Part shown: positions 23,455-33,547 of the stretch, one piece after another
How the letters are laid out: every line of letters begins with the position of its first letter
How positions within the stretch are numbered: position 1 is the stretch's first letter
From: Ptychodera flava
Taxonomy: Eukaryota; Hemichordata; Enteropneusta; Ptychoderidae
DNA length: 64,000 nucleotides
Direction of reading: 5' to 3'
Assembly (NCBI RefSeq): GCF_041260155.1
Contig: NC_091943.1
Location: forward strand, 18,031,283 to 18,095,282
Translations under genes and position numbers: made by a program
Notes under the pieces: model-generated
What the model saw: only the letters and a program-made list of their open reading frames with translations
Database searches by the model: none
What the model was told of the DNA's origin: nothing

Positions 23455-23724
23455 GCAAAGCAATAAAATCTGAAGTAGAGAGGAAAGGTGGAGACAGGAT
23501 GGAGACAGTCACTCGCAAGAGGGAAAAGGGAAATGTGACTAAACCTGGTAACATTGGAGGACGCGAACGTTGTGTTGTTGAAAAGAAGCAAACACAGCCT
23601 GAGCCACTTGTAGTACGAGCCAAACATCATCAGCCAGCAAAAGAAGTCCAACCAACAAAGAGAGAAACAAAGGCTACTAAAACTAAGCAAACAAATCTGC
23701 CATGTGTGTTTGCAGATTCACCAG
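23455..23724 (+). pseudogene. TRIM-NHL copy 1, linker exon
   Basis: A 270-bp exon between the acceptor TATGTGTGCAG and the donor CACCAG|GTAAGT, phase 1 at both ends. It encodes a basic, low-complexity linker (KSEVERKGGDRMETVTRKRE, then PTKRETKATKTKQTN and CVFADSPG). It is fully open and aligns to 60,893-61,177 in U2, where five extra codons (VQVIG region) are present. It is listed as part of a pseudogene only because the preceding exon is disabled. Confidence 0.8.
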
Positions 23725-23739
23725 GTAAGTGTACCAGAT

Positions 23740-24635
23740 CAGGGCTCGAAATTAGCGGTAGTCCCGCGTCCACAGACTACCAAATTTTCCCTGGGGCTAC
23801 TAAAGTCCATGAAATGGTAGCCCACCCGGACTAACAAAGCCCGGGACATGAAATACTTGGTGTGCGATGTCCGTCACTTTGGGACGAACTAAATGCAGTC
23901 AACATGCAGTTTCATTTGTTTCATCTGTGAAGAGTTTTTTTCCTGGTAACTATTAAAATTTCCATTGTTATGTTGTTGTTTTCACAAGATGCCGAGCGCT
24001 TGATACCAGAATGCTGAGTTGCTTTTCCGTGTGTAGTCTTTGCATGCCAGTTCACACTATGCTGTTGGTCGGCGGCATACAAGATGTACTTGTGTCAAGT
24101 TTTGGGGTTTTGATGCTGAAATTTCACAAACTGTCACTTCTGTATCAAGAGATTGTGTAATCAGTTTGATTTGAAATAGTAATATAAAACACTGAGTCAG
24201 TTAAGCTTGGCTGAATTTCGCTGTCTTTTATCTATGATTGTCGATCAGTATCATTGTATTACGTTCTGTATAGAGAGACTCGGGTGTAACAAGGCATACC
24301 AGTTCATAAAGATCATGAGAATATTTTTTTCTGTTTTTCTTTACTCAAGTTACAATTTCTTTGGATGTGTAAGCCGATTTTGAAAGCGATCGAAAGTGTT
24401 AAATGTACATAAATTAGCATAAATCAAGCGTTCATGACACATAACATGGGGTTTCTCGAGTTGAAGTCCCTAGTTTTACTGTTAATTTGTGTTTCTGAAC
24501 CGGGGCCTATACTCGGACGAGTACAAAATCCCTAAACTAAAATATCCATGGACTACCAGCCATTGTCACTGGGCTACCAACTTCAGAAAATGGTAGCCAA
24601 GTGGACTACCAGGGTAAAAGTTAATTTCGAGCCTG
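23740..24635. mobile_element. hAT-like MITE, 896 bp
   Basis: The ends CAGGGCTCGAAATTA and the inverted CAGGCTCGAAATTA are terminal inverted repeats. Flanks carry CAGAT on both sides (23,735-23,739 and 24,636-24,640), and the U2 intron has the empty site ACCAGATGAAGT. Internal sequence near each end repeats a GGTAGYCC-type motif in inverted orientation. The CAGGGCTCGAAATTA terminus is typical of hAT elements of marine animals. The clear duplication is 5 bp rather than the 8 bp usual for hAT, so the class is probable only. No transposase is present. Confidence 0.78.
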
Positions 24636-24841
24636 CAGATGAAGTTGATAGTTATTTAGTGCAAGACCTAACTTTTGATACTTTGACTGGATTTTTCATA
24701 TATGGCAATCGATAAAGGGAAGGTGAATGTTTGGTTCTGGGATTTATAAAGGCAACATTAATCAGGTTGAAAGGAATTAACATTTCTCACTTAATGTCAT
24801 GCACTGAGCTTGATTACAGCACTGTAATGTGGTAAGTTACA

Positions 24842-25255
24842 GTTAATAATAATAATAATCTTTATTACGGTACCCTTAATCATATTAATATTACAATTCA
24901 GTAATGAATGTACATCTAAGTTGTGCTGTGATAAAGGGTAAACAGAAACGGAAAATAGCAAATGCTAGTCTAGTCCGTTCCCAAAGCCACTTTATGTTAA
25001 AGCAAGAAAAAGAAGAAGAAACAAGCAAAACTGAAGTATATCGAGGGTAGTGTAGCACGAAAGTAGCTGGACTGCAAAGTAACCTCATTGTTACAAAGTA
25101 ACTAAGTGAATAAAAGAACAACTACATAAATAAATATATAACTAAATAGATACATTACTAGTAAGTAGAAATACGTAAAAAGAAAACCATAAAAAACGTA
25201 TAGAAAAAATATATATATATATTTAAATATTTAAATATATATTGTTGTTGTGTAG
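24842..25255 (-). mobile_element. Retroposon with (TAA)n tail, minus orientation
   Basis: The U2 intron lacks this segment. It starts with a TAATAATAATAATAATC run followed by TTTATTACGGTACCC, which looks like the 3' tail of a minus-strand LINE or SINE with an AAT-repeat tail. The rest is AT-rich and without coding potential. Exact ends and family are not determined. Confidence 0.55.
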
Positions 25256-25479
25256 TGTATACACATTATACCGGTATAATATAAGTTGATAGCACCACAA
25301 CTATGCAGAAAGAGAGGAACTAGCTGGAAATCATTGAAGCAGATTAGTTTTTCAGGTTAAGCCAGATAGGTAGGTTGGTTACTCATTTTAAGTATACCAA
25401 GATGAGTAAATATTTCCTTAATCGAGTGAATGCAAGCAGAACTCATGAAGTTTGTGGCATCTGTTCCAAAACTAATGAT

Positions 25480-26720
25480 TCTAGGTGAGAACAATGGCAA
25501 ATCGTTCGTTATCAAAGTTAGTTTTTTTAAATTATCAATGCATATTGTTGCCATGGTAAATGGGCATTAAAATATCAAAATAACAATTGTTAGTCGAGAT
25601 TAGAATTGACCCTGTTAAATTGCCATTGTGCAGCAGTTAGATTTATATCAATATCCATTCTCAATATAAAGTTACATTAGGAACCACAGCTTATTGTTAT
25701 CACATTTATTTTAATTTCATTACATTTATTTGCTTTCGACCTTTGACCTCTTTGACCTTGCGGTCAACTGGACAACGTCAAGGATAAATCTAGCACAAAA
25801 GTTATACAACCAAACAGGTATAACCGTATGTCTATTTTCAATTTAAAAGCTACATTAGCAAATACAGCTTACTGTTACGAAGTGAATTTCAATTTTACTG
25901 TTTATTTGCTTTTGACCTTTGACCTTGTGGTCCAGTGGACAAAATCAAGGACAATAGTTTAATGACCAAATACATTTAGCCTTCCATAAGACGTTCAGTG
26001 ATACGTATCCATAGTATGTGTCTTGTGATAAAGTCTTGATATGAATGTACTTGAAAGACTAACATTTCTTACACTCTGAAAATGATAATTGTAAGAAATA
26101 CAAATTTGTATCATTGCCATGGTAAAAGGACAGTAAGCTACGGAATAGCAAAATTAAGAAAAGTTTAGCATTTACTCTGTTGAATTGTCATATTGGTGAA
26201 CTTTGATTTACATCAATATCTCTGTTTATAATTCCAAACCATCAGCAAAACACAGCTTATTACTAGTATTAGTAATTCAACAACTGCTTTGCCAGTTTTA
26301 ACCTTTGACCTCTTTAACCCTGTGGTCAGTTTGAGAAATTTAAGTCTGACAGGTCAAGGTCCTAATTCCAGACAGATAACCCAACATGTTTAGCCTTCCA
26401 CAAAAAAATCAAACGAAAGTATCCATAGTACATGCACTCTGCAAAAATGGAATTTCTATTCTTAGTCTAGAATGTTGAAAAAACAAGTTTTACGACCACA
26501 AATTTACATTGTTGCCATGGTAAAAGGACATTAAAATATGGAATTACAAAGATTTGTAAAATAGAGTATTTAACTTGATGAATTATCATTTTGACGCATT
26601 TTGAACTGTGTTGATATCTATTCTCACTTTCAAGCTGTGTTTGTGAGAACAGTTTGTTACACTGCAAATGCATTGTAATTCCACTCTGCTGATTGCTTGT
26701 TTTAACCTTTGACCTTACAG
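25480..26720. repeat. Tandem repeats in the intron, resembling the NHL exon junction (U1)
   Basis: A module of roughly 170-410 bp repeats about four times, the last instance ending in the real acceptor of the NHL exon. Each contains GTTGCCATGGTAAAAGGACA, a TTTGATTTACATCAATATC-type block and TTTTAACCTTTGACCTCTTT followed by a GTGGTCA stretch. The part after the CCTTTGACCT run resembles the start of the NHL exon: GACAGGTCAAGGTCCTAATT at about 26,348 compares with GGAGGGTCAAGGTCCTAGTC at 26,741. See findings. Confidence 0.7.
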
Positions 26721-27532
26721 GTGACTGGTCAAAATTCAAACTGGAGGGTCAAGGTCCTAGTCCAGAACAGAAGTTCAACAATCCACAAGGTTCAACATTC
26801 CACAATGACAAACTTCTGGTGTGTGACAAAGGCAACAATGTTGTTCAGATACTGAACAAAGACTCCACATGTGAAAAGGTGCTAGGAAGTTTCAGCGGTC
26901 AGTTGGCCAAACCATTCCAGCCACAGTCTGTAGCAGTCTCTCAGGACAACCACTACTACATACTTGATGACAACAATTTGCAAATTATTGTCTGTGATCA
27001 AAATAATAAAGTTATAAGAATAATTACTTTACCTGGAGACACTGATCCCAGGTGCATAGCTCTCTTGAGAGGGTTTGTTTTGGTCACTGATGTCAAAGGT
27101 CATAGGTTACTCAAGTACACCCAGATTGGTCAGTATGTTGGAGAGATTGGTAGTCTAGGTCATGGCCGTACAGAATTCAACTGTCCCTTCTTTGTCGCTG
27201 TCAACAGTAGGGATGTCATCATGGTGTCTGACTGTCGCAATCACTGCATCAAGTGTTTTGATGCTGATTTCAATTACCTGTACCAATACGGTGAGGAAGG
27301 TTACGGCGATAGTCAGCTGTACTGGCCATACAGCATTGCCGTTGATGGCGCTGACAATGTTTATGTTTGTGATCACTGCAATGATAGGATTTCGATTTGG
27401 AGTCGAGATAGGACTTGTATAGGTCATCTGTTCAAACTTGAAGTGAGCAACCCCCGGTACATTGCAGTCAGCCGAGACAGAATCTGTGTTAGAGGGTGGA
27501 ATGACAAACACATCACAGTATTTTCTAAGTAG
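26721..27532 (+). CDS. TRIM-NHL copy 1, NHL beta-propeller exon (open)
   Basis: After the acceptor GACCTTACAG (phase 1, G|GT GAC TGG) the frame stays open for 270 codons to a TAG at 27,530-27,532. It encodes an NHL six-bladed beta-propeller. Repeats are visible at GSTFHNDKLLVCDKGNNVVQ, at QSVAVSQDNHYYILDDNN, at CIALLRGFVLVTDVKGHRLL, at FFVAVNSRDVIMVSDCRNH, at YSIAVDGADNVYVCDHCND and at YIAVSRDRICVRGW. In TRIM2/3/32/71-type proteins this domain binds RNA or protein partners. It is free of stops although the upstream RING exon carries several. It may be only recently released from selection, or it may be used with another first exon. Confidence 0.82.
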
Positions 27533-28721
27533 ACAGAAACACCAAGATGATGTGTATGTCTGCATTTCATCAAAATATTGCATTTCTGTCAAAAACTTTT
27601 GGCGCCATGCAATTTTCCGATTATCACTCAAGCGTGACGACGAACGAATCGCACCGTTTACATCATGTTTACATTCCAAAAACCATCTATTTCTCACATT
27701 TAGAAAGATAGTTTTTGCAAAATATTATTCTATGTTGATGTCGCCTCATGTCTAGAGTAGATATAAGCCCAAATGATGTTGTTTCCTGATAATTTTCACT
27801 CAGAAAATTTAGGAACTTTGACAAGGGGGTACCTCACAATCAAGTTACGTTTCCGTATTTGACACGCAAGGCCCAAGGCGCAGCGTGATGCAGTTCTGTG
27901 AACAGATGAAATGAAGTTGAAAGGATCACATTTTGTAGACAAAATACTGAATGAATGCTGTATATTGGTGACAATCGCTTCACCTCTTGGGTACAAATAT
28001 ACCATAGGTGAGGTATTTGCAACAATTTACAGATACAAATATGTATAATTTTGACGTGACCGGTGTCTGAAATGCAGCGTACACCCAGTGTGTGCACTGC
28101 ATTATTACTGATCTCATCCTAACTCCACTATGGCACTAGACTTGGGCGAATCAACAATTGTGCGTGCAAAATGGATTTTGAAAAAATACCTGTGCATCCG
28201 GTGATGTCTCTTTTGATCTGGGATGGCAATATTTCCACTCAATAGTTATTGATTCTGTCATTGTGAACGACAAAAAAAAATGAGAGAGAGCCAGCACCGA
28301 TCGATCCGACCCCATCGCGGTTTACTGAGCATATGGCTGAACTCAAGTCAAGGTCATGAGTAGAGGGCGCTGGTTGGCCCATGCATCACAAAACCAGAGC
28401 CAACAGCGTACTGAGATGAGAGATGACATACGTGAAGCTTTTGAAGCTTTGGGTAGCAATTTTCAACGTTTTAGAGAATTTGAGTGCGCAATATTGTAGT
28501 TTACTCAATAGTGTAAATGTACAATTCAATTTCTGTCACAACATATGAAACACGACCTTGTTCACTTTTGTTTGTAATTCGAAACTGTACTGTAGATTAT
28601 GGAAGACCGGTCACGACATGCGACATGCGAGTTTTTTTTAACTGCGACCTGGGAGTTCTTAAACTGCGACATGCGAGTTGCAATGGCGTTTGCATACATG
28701 TCATTTCGTTCTCCTCCTAAC

Positions 28722-28818
28722 GATGGATTACAGAGGTAGAGACGAGCTTATTTCTGCATACTTCTACAATGAATACACCGTGGGAGAGATAGCGGCCACG
28801 TTAGGACTCAGACATGTA
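28722..28818 (+). pseudogene. Possible N-terminal fragment of an integrase-core family transposon protein
   Basis: The frame starts MDYRGRDELISAYFYNEYTV and continues GEIAATLGLRH. This recalls the helix-turn-helix N-terminus of a family of integrase-core proteins abundant in fish and cnidarians (pattern R-x-x-L-I-x-x-YF-x-x-x-x-x-x-x-EI). It is cut after about 32 codons by the next element. An identification from so short a fragment is weak. Confidence 0.35.
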
Positions 28819-29087
28819 TGGAAGACCGGTCACGACCTGCGACATACGACCTGCGTCTTTAAACTGTGATCTGCGACCTAACCCTAACCCCTAACCCTAA
28901 CCCCTAACGCTAACTAACCCTAAGTTATGCCGTGACAATTTTTCCCTCCCTTGGCCTAACCTCCAGGGTTGAAAGCGAAGTAAGGCTTTTTACGAGAGAA
29001 AACCTAACCCCTAACCCTAACCCTAACCCTAACCGCAGATCGCAGTTTTAAAAACTCGCATGTCGCATGTCGTGACCGGTCTTCCAT
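28819..29087. mobile_element. 269-bp TA-flanked element with telomere-like core
   Basis: Terminal inverted repeats TGGAAGACCGGTCACGAC sit between TA dinucleotides (28,817-28,818 and 29,088-29,089), as in Tc1/mariner-type insertions. The interior holds CCCTAA-type repeats (about 28,877-28,925 and 29,005-29,035), which equal the TTAGGG telomere repeat of most animals read on the minus strand. A third copy of the terminus at 28,600-28,680 suggests a partial or overlapping second element. The segment is absent from U0. Confidence 0.75.
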
Positions 29088-29097
29088 AGTAGCTAGC

Positions 29098-29415
29098 TTA
29101 TAGTAGCTAGCTTATCACTATGAGTGTCGAAGAAAAAGTAGAAGAGATGAAAAAGATTATGGAACAGAATTTTCTAAACCTTGCTATATTTATAAGGAAT
29201 TCTGGTGTTTGCTGACCCCTCCAGTAGCTACCTACAGTTAGGCCTAGCTGTTTACAGTCAGAGTTATAAATTGTACTTCAATTCAATTTACTTGGATTTT
29301 AATATCCATTTGATGGTGTTCAGTTTTGGACATGTTGTTCTTTCATCTGAAATGTACCATACCACACTCTCTGTCAGTGTGTGTTGAGTAACAAAAGATT
29401 GATTGATTGATACTA
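29098..29415 (+). mobile_element. Retroposon-like insertion ending in GATT repeats
   Basis: Absent from U0, where the flanks (GCTAGCTTTTACAT and ATTTTTGTGAAATCGG) are nearly contiguous. It begins with a duplicated TAGTAGCTAGCTTAT and ends in GATTGATTGATTGATA, a tail type common in LINE and SINE insertions. A short frame near its start (VEEMKKIMEQNFLNLAIF) is not recognised. Confidence 0.5.
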
Positions 29416-31829
29416 CATTTTTGTGAAATCGGTCTGAACAAAGTTTCGCCAATATTGAAATAAGGACAAAACTATCCGTCTAAACAACGTGAGAAATGTG
29501 ATTTTTTTAGCTGACACCATTTTAGTAACTATCTTCAAGTCCAGTAGTAAGTTTGCCTTGAAATGTGATGTAGCCTTCATCTACAGTCGAGTCGGGTCCG
29601 TCGAATCGCTCTTTTGAAGTTGTAGTTGACTTTTTGTCGCAAGCAAGAAGCATTTTCTTTTATATTAAAATGTTTTCATATTTTCTATCGAATAAATATT
29701 CAATCGGAAAGATTCTAACACTCATGCCTCTTACCATACAAGAGCATGGAGTTGAGTTTCGGAATTTCGCTTTCTCATTCTGATCTCCTCGTCAATCGGC
29801 TTTTTATGAATAGCGCCCTCTCAAGTTCAGTTTGTATAAGTTCTTTCGTTTGGATTCGAAGTTTATTTAGGCAAGATCAACGATAATATCATGCGTTTAA
29901 TACGTTGCCATTAAGCGTACTTCACAGTTTAGGAATATGGTACAGTGGGAGTGAATGTGTAGAAGAAAACTGTATCATTATGACTAGATATGATGAATAC
30001 AACAGGTAATTTTAGAACTAAATAAACGGTAGTCTAGTAAACGGGTGATGGTTAGTTTCTACAGTTGTCCTGTTATTTTTCAGTCTGTCTGCATTTATAC
30101 CTTTGTCATTTTATTTCTATTGAAGTTCCCATATAAAAGTTCATATAACTCTAAATATTAGTCTAATGTTAGTTGAATATGCTGTACTTTCCTGTTCTTT
30201 CTTGAATTTTTCTATCAAAGTGTTTTACAATTTACACTATTAAACACGATTCTCAGTGATGTCACAATCTTTAGGTCAAAGGTAGTCTTGCCTGTGCGAG
30301 TGGAAATTTAAGTCAGTACAGACTTTTGAGAGGTTTATCATGGCAATTACCTTTATGTATATTATCTCCGTTACTTGATCATTGAGACTTTTGGTGTGTG
30401 GCATTGTGGTACTGGTGACTTTGCTTTTTATCATAAAAATTTTAAAACAAGTCTTTCTGAATTATATTCTGATGTATAAACTCTATATTTGCAAATAAAA
30501 CCTTTGTACGTTGATTTTCAGTTTGCTTTATTCACACCAAACATACACAGCAATGAATGACCAGATTTAACGGCTGGTAGATTTTTTCCACCTTTGTATC
30601 TTTTGACTCCACAATAATTTGTACGGCATGCATTTGTGAATTAGCATTGGCTGTAGTTTCATTCCTGCAAGTTCTATAGCTTGTCAAAGTTTTGCACTAT
30701 TATTAATAGCTCTGTCAAGACCAGCAAATTTTGTGACCTCATCAACAAAGATTATTACTGATAATGTATCCGATTATCCAGCATTTGGGCCCAAATGTTT
30801 TCTACATCTACAAATTCCCTGGCATCGCCAAAACTATGAAATCGTAGCAATAATGCACCCCCACGACCCATATCAAACTCCAACAAAATTTACACTCCAT
30901 AACGTATCCGGCTTCACTTCGTACATTATGTCGTGTAAAGTTGGCCTTTGTCCATCATGGGCCTGGAAGAGGTACATTATTGCTTAATCATATATTATCA
31001 GCATTATTAATTTTAGTGTTTTATCAATACATAAAATGTCAGTTGGTTGTGAAATAAGAACTTATAACTGTGTTCTGGCTTACATCTCGTTTAATTCTGA
31101 TCTTCCAATATGCACAGCATTCATGTTTCTAATTTCTACAGACAGTACAACAATCAAACACTGCAGTCCAACTTACGCATTGATGATTGAAATACTTAAT
31201 GTTTACAAAGACAGATTGTTTTGATGACCTTCAATGACCTTTGTTTCATTGAAATTAAACATACAGGAAAGAAGGTTAAAAATAAGTAACTTTGTCATGG
31301 TCAATGTCAACAATGGGATACCAAGCATTAATTGCATAACAATAGCCGACTGGCTGACATTGTTAGACTGTATTGAGATCAGAGAAATGTTCGTAATGGG
31401 AGCAGTATGTGGTTTTCCTACTTGTCCCAAAAGGGTTGTAAAGGAGATTTTCTAACAGAAACCATGACCTCAATTAGAATTTTTTTTGATACATGCATAC
31501 AAACATATAGAGACCAACCTTTTCTACCTAGCAGATAAGCTTTCATTGTAATATAAATATGAAAAAATGGGAGCTAACTAGGATATATGTAAACAGAAAC
31601 TTCCATTCTTGTGTTTGTGTAAATTTTGCATTTCTTTAATGACAAACAACTTATCATACATTCCGGTTACTAAATGTGACTTAAAATACATAAGATTGAA
31701 ATGAGTCAGAGTGATGTGAAGTTTTGACATTGTCAACAGCTAGCAAAGGACACAGAAAATTGTTGATTTTATTTACTTGTAAGCCTTTCTTTCCTTCTGT
31801 CCTCTAAATTATTCATGGTTATACAGCCT

Positions 31830-32200
31830 TTAAGGTAGAACACGCTATCAGGACTGATGTTTTAAGTCAAATTTTCATAATTTCTTTCTGGGCTAGTGCT
31901 TGAAGTTCTTGCAGTAACTAAAGTATAAAACTGTGTTAAACTTTATGAAAATTGAAAATTTCATTTTCCCCAATAGATTTAACACAGCTGGAATGGCAGC
32001 CATTTTCAAATTTCAACCATTGCTAGTTATGTGGTAATGCGTTTCAGAACATAAATTTGTGCAGCGTCGACCCCAGTTTTTATTCTTGCTTTGTTAAGAG
32101 AATGGTTGAAAGTTTCTTTACCTAAAGTTTTTAGGAAACGTTTTTGTGTTCTTATTTCGAGGTACATACAACCTTTAAAAGTTTGACCCCAAAGGCTAAA
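31830..32200 (+). repeat. Dispersed repeat family (copy in spacer)
   Basis: A block containing an ATGGCAGCCATTTT-x-AATTTCAA core and a TTTTTATTCTTGCTTTGTTAA-like part. It recurs, diverged, near 34,830-35,170, 42,350-42,760 and, inverted, near 38,690-38,920. U0 carries its version near 3,830-4,060. It is probably an old interspersed element of unknown class. Confidence 0.55.
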
Positions 32201-33204
32201 TTAGTGATTAAGTTACAGAATAGAGGATAAAGATAATTACAGGTAACACAATATACAAAGTACATTTAAGTTTGAAATCAATAATTTAGCAAAAAATATA
32301 CATATTGACAATGAGGGCTTAGATGCTCAGTCTTTCAAATTTCTCCAACACACACATAACTTGATTCAATCATTCAATTTCCTAACTTCAGTATACACAA
32401 CAAAGTCAGCCAAATCAAAGAAAAAAAATTTGGCAAATCGACCTGAATTGTGCAGAGGAAAGCCAGACTCATTAAAAAATATTGCACTATATCCTCTCTC
32501 TGAATTTTCTTCCATGAAATGCAAAAAACGGAAAAAAATATCTTAAAAATTGAACCTCTCAGATTTTTTTGTTTGTCCAGATGATGTATAAAAACAGAGC
32601 AGAGCTCTATCATATCCAAAAAGTTTTCCAAATTTCGTATATACACATATCCATTTAAAATTTTGCATGAATGATATTTTACAAAGAAGTACAATATGAA
32701 AAAAAAATACATACCACAGACATGAACATGTGAAAAAAGTAGTTTTTAAAAACTTTCCATTATGTTTGAAAGAAATTTCTGATACACTGTACTAATATGT
32801 GTTCATAACATACACATACTCACATAAATGTGATGATCTCTACAAAATGTCATTTTTCCAATTGTTTCCATAGTGATAATGTTTGCGATAGTAAAGTTTA
32901 CATAACACTTTTCACATCTATGTCACACACCGACCCCTTCAATCTTCATGGTTTGAGCCAAAGGTATTGTTCGACAAGATAAACAAGGAACTCTACACTT
33001 GGAGGGGGGTTAAAGGGTTATTGAAAACACATCAAAAGAGGTAAATTTTCATGAAAGTCTCGAATTGAATCCAATATTGATATTTGTACACTGAAACTAT
33101 AATTGAACTAAACAACTTGAGACAATTGCTTGACAATGTGATAATTTCCATTGTCTTTTGCACAAACATTTTATGGTTACTAATATTTCATTTTGATCTA
33201 TTTT

Positions 33205-33239
33205 AGATATATATATATTAGATATATATATATATAATA

Positions 33240-33325
<86 letters not shown>

Positions 33326-33336
33326 TATATATATAC
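33205..33336. repeat. (AT)n microsatellite
   Basis: About 130 bp of nearly pure AT dinucleotides, followed by a short second AT run at 33,379-33,399. It lies 3' of the SLC44 stop codon. The open frame across it (Tyr-Ile repeats) is an artefact. Confidence 0.95.
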
Positions 33337-33443
33337 AAAATGTATACAATGTGCCCTCCCGGTTATCACCATAATGGCTTTATATATATATATATATTTC
33401 TCTTTTTGATATGATAAAAGGAAGTGATTATCTTTGTCACGAT

Positions 33444-33547
33444 CTAAGTCTTCTGTTTTTTATTCTTCAATCCAGTTATGCTCATCAACTCTTTGGACAT
33501 GAAGTATGGTTTCTCTGGTGATCCATCGTGTCTCTCACAGTCCTCCA
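33444..33547 (-). CDS. SLC44A: SLC44 last coding exon
   Basis: The acceptor CCCCTGACAG at 33,548 opens the exon, which encodes EDCERHDGSPEKPYFMSKEL and ends LKNKKQKT-stop (TAG at 33,444-33,446). The short Lys-rich cytoplasmic tail is typical of the family. Confidence 0.9.

Larger units (their letters stand above)
27533..33443. repeat. Spacer of duplicated unit U1, paralogous to 1-5,173
   Basis: From 27,952 the sequence is collinear with the window start. The first 420 bp follow the TRIM stop and should include its 3' untranslated region; a 45-bp piece near 27,608 also matches 111-155. Short frames at 30,733, 31,036 and 31,234 have no counterpart that keeps the same reading in U0, so no gene is called. 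Confidence 0.8.

Noticed and set aside
28870-29035. Possible chromosome end because of CCCTAA repeats
   Set aside because: The repeats are short, degenerate, inside terminal inverted repeats and flanked by ordinary unit sequence on both sides. They are interstitial.
33097-33372. 91-codon minus-strand frame rich in Tyr-Ile repeats
   Set aside because: It is simply the translation of the (AT)n microsatellite. The same holds for the plus-strand frame at 57,199-57,462.
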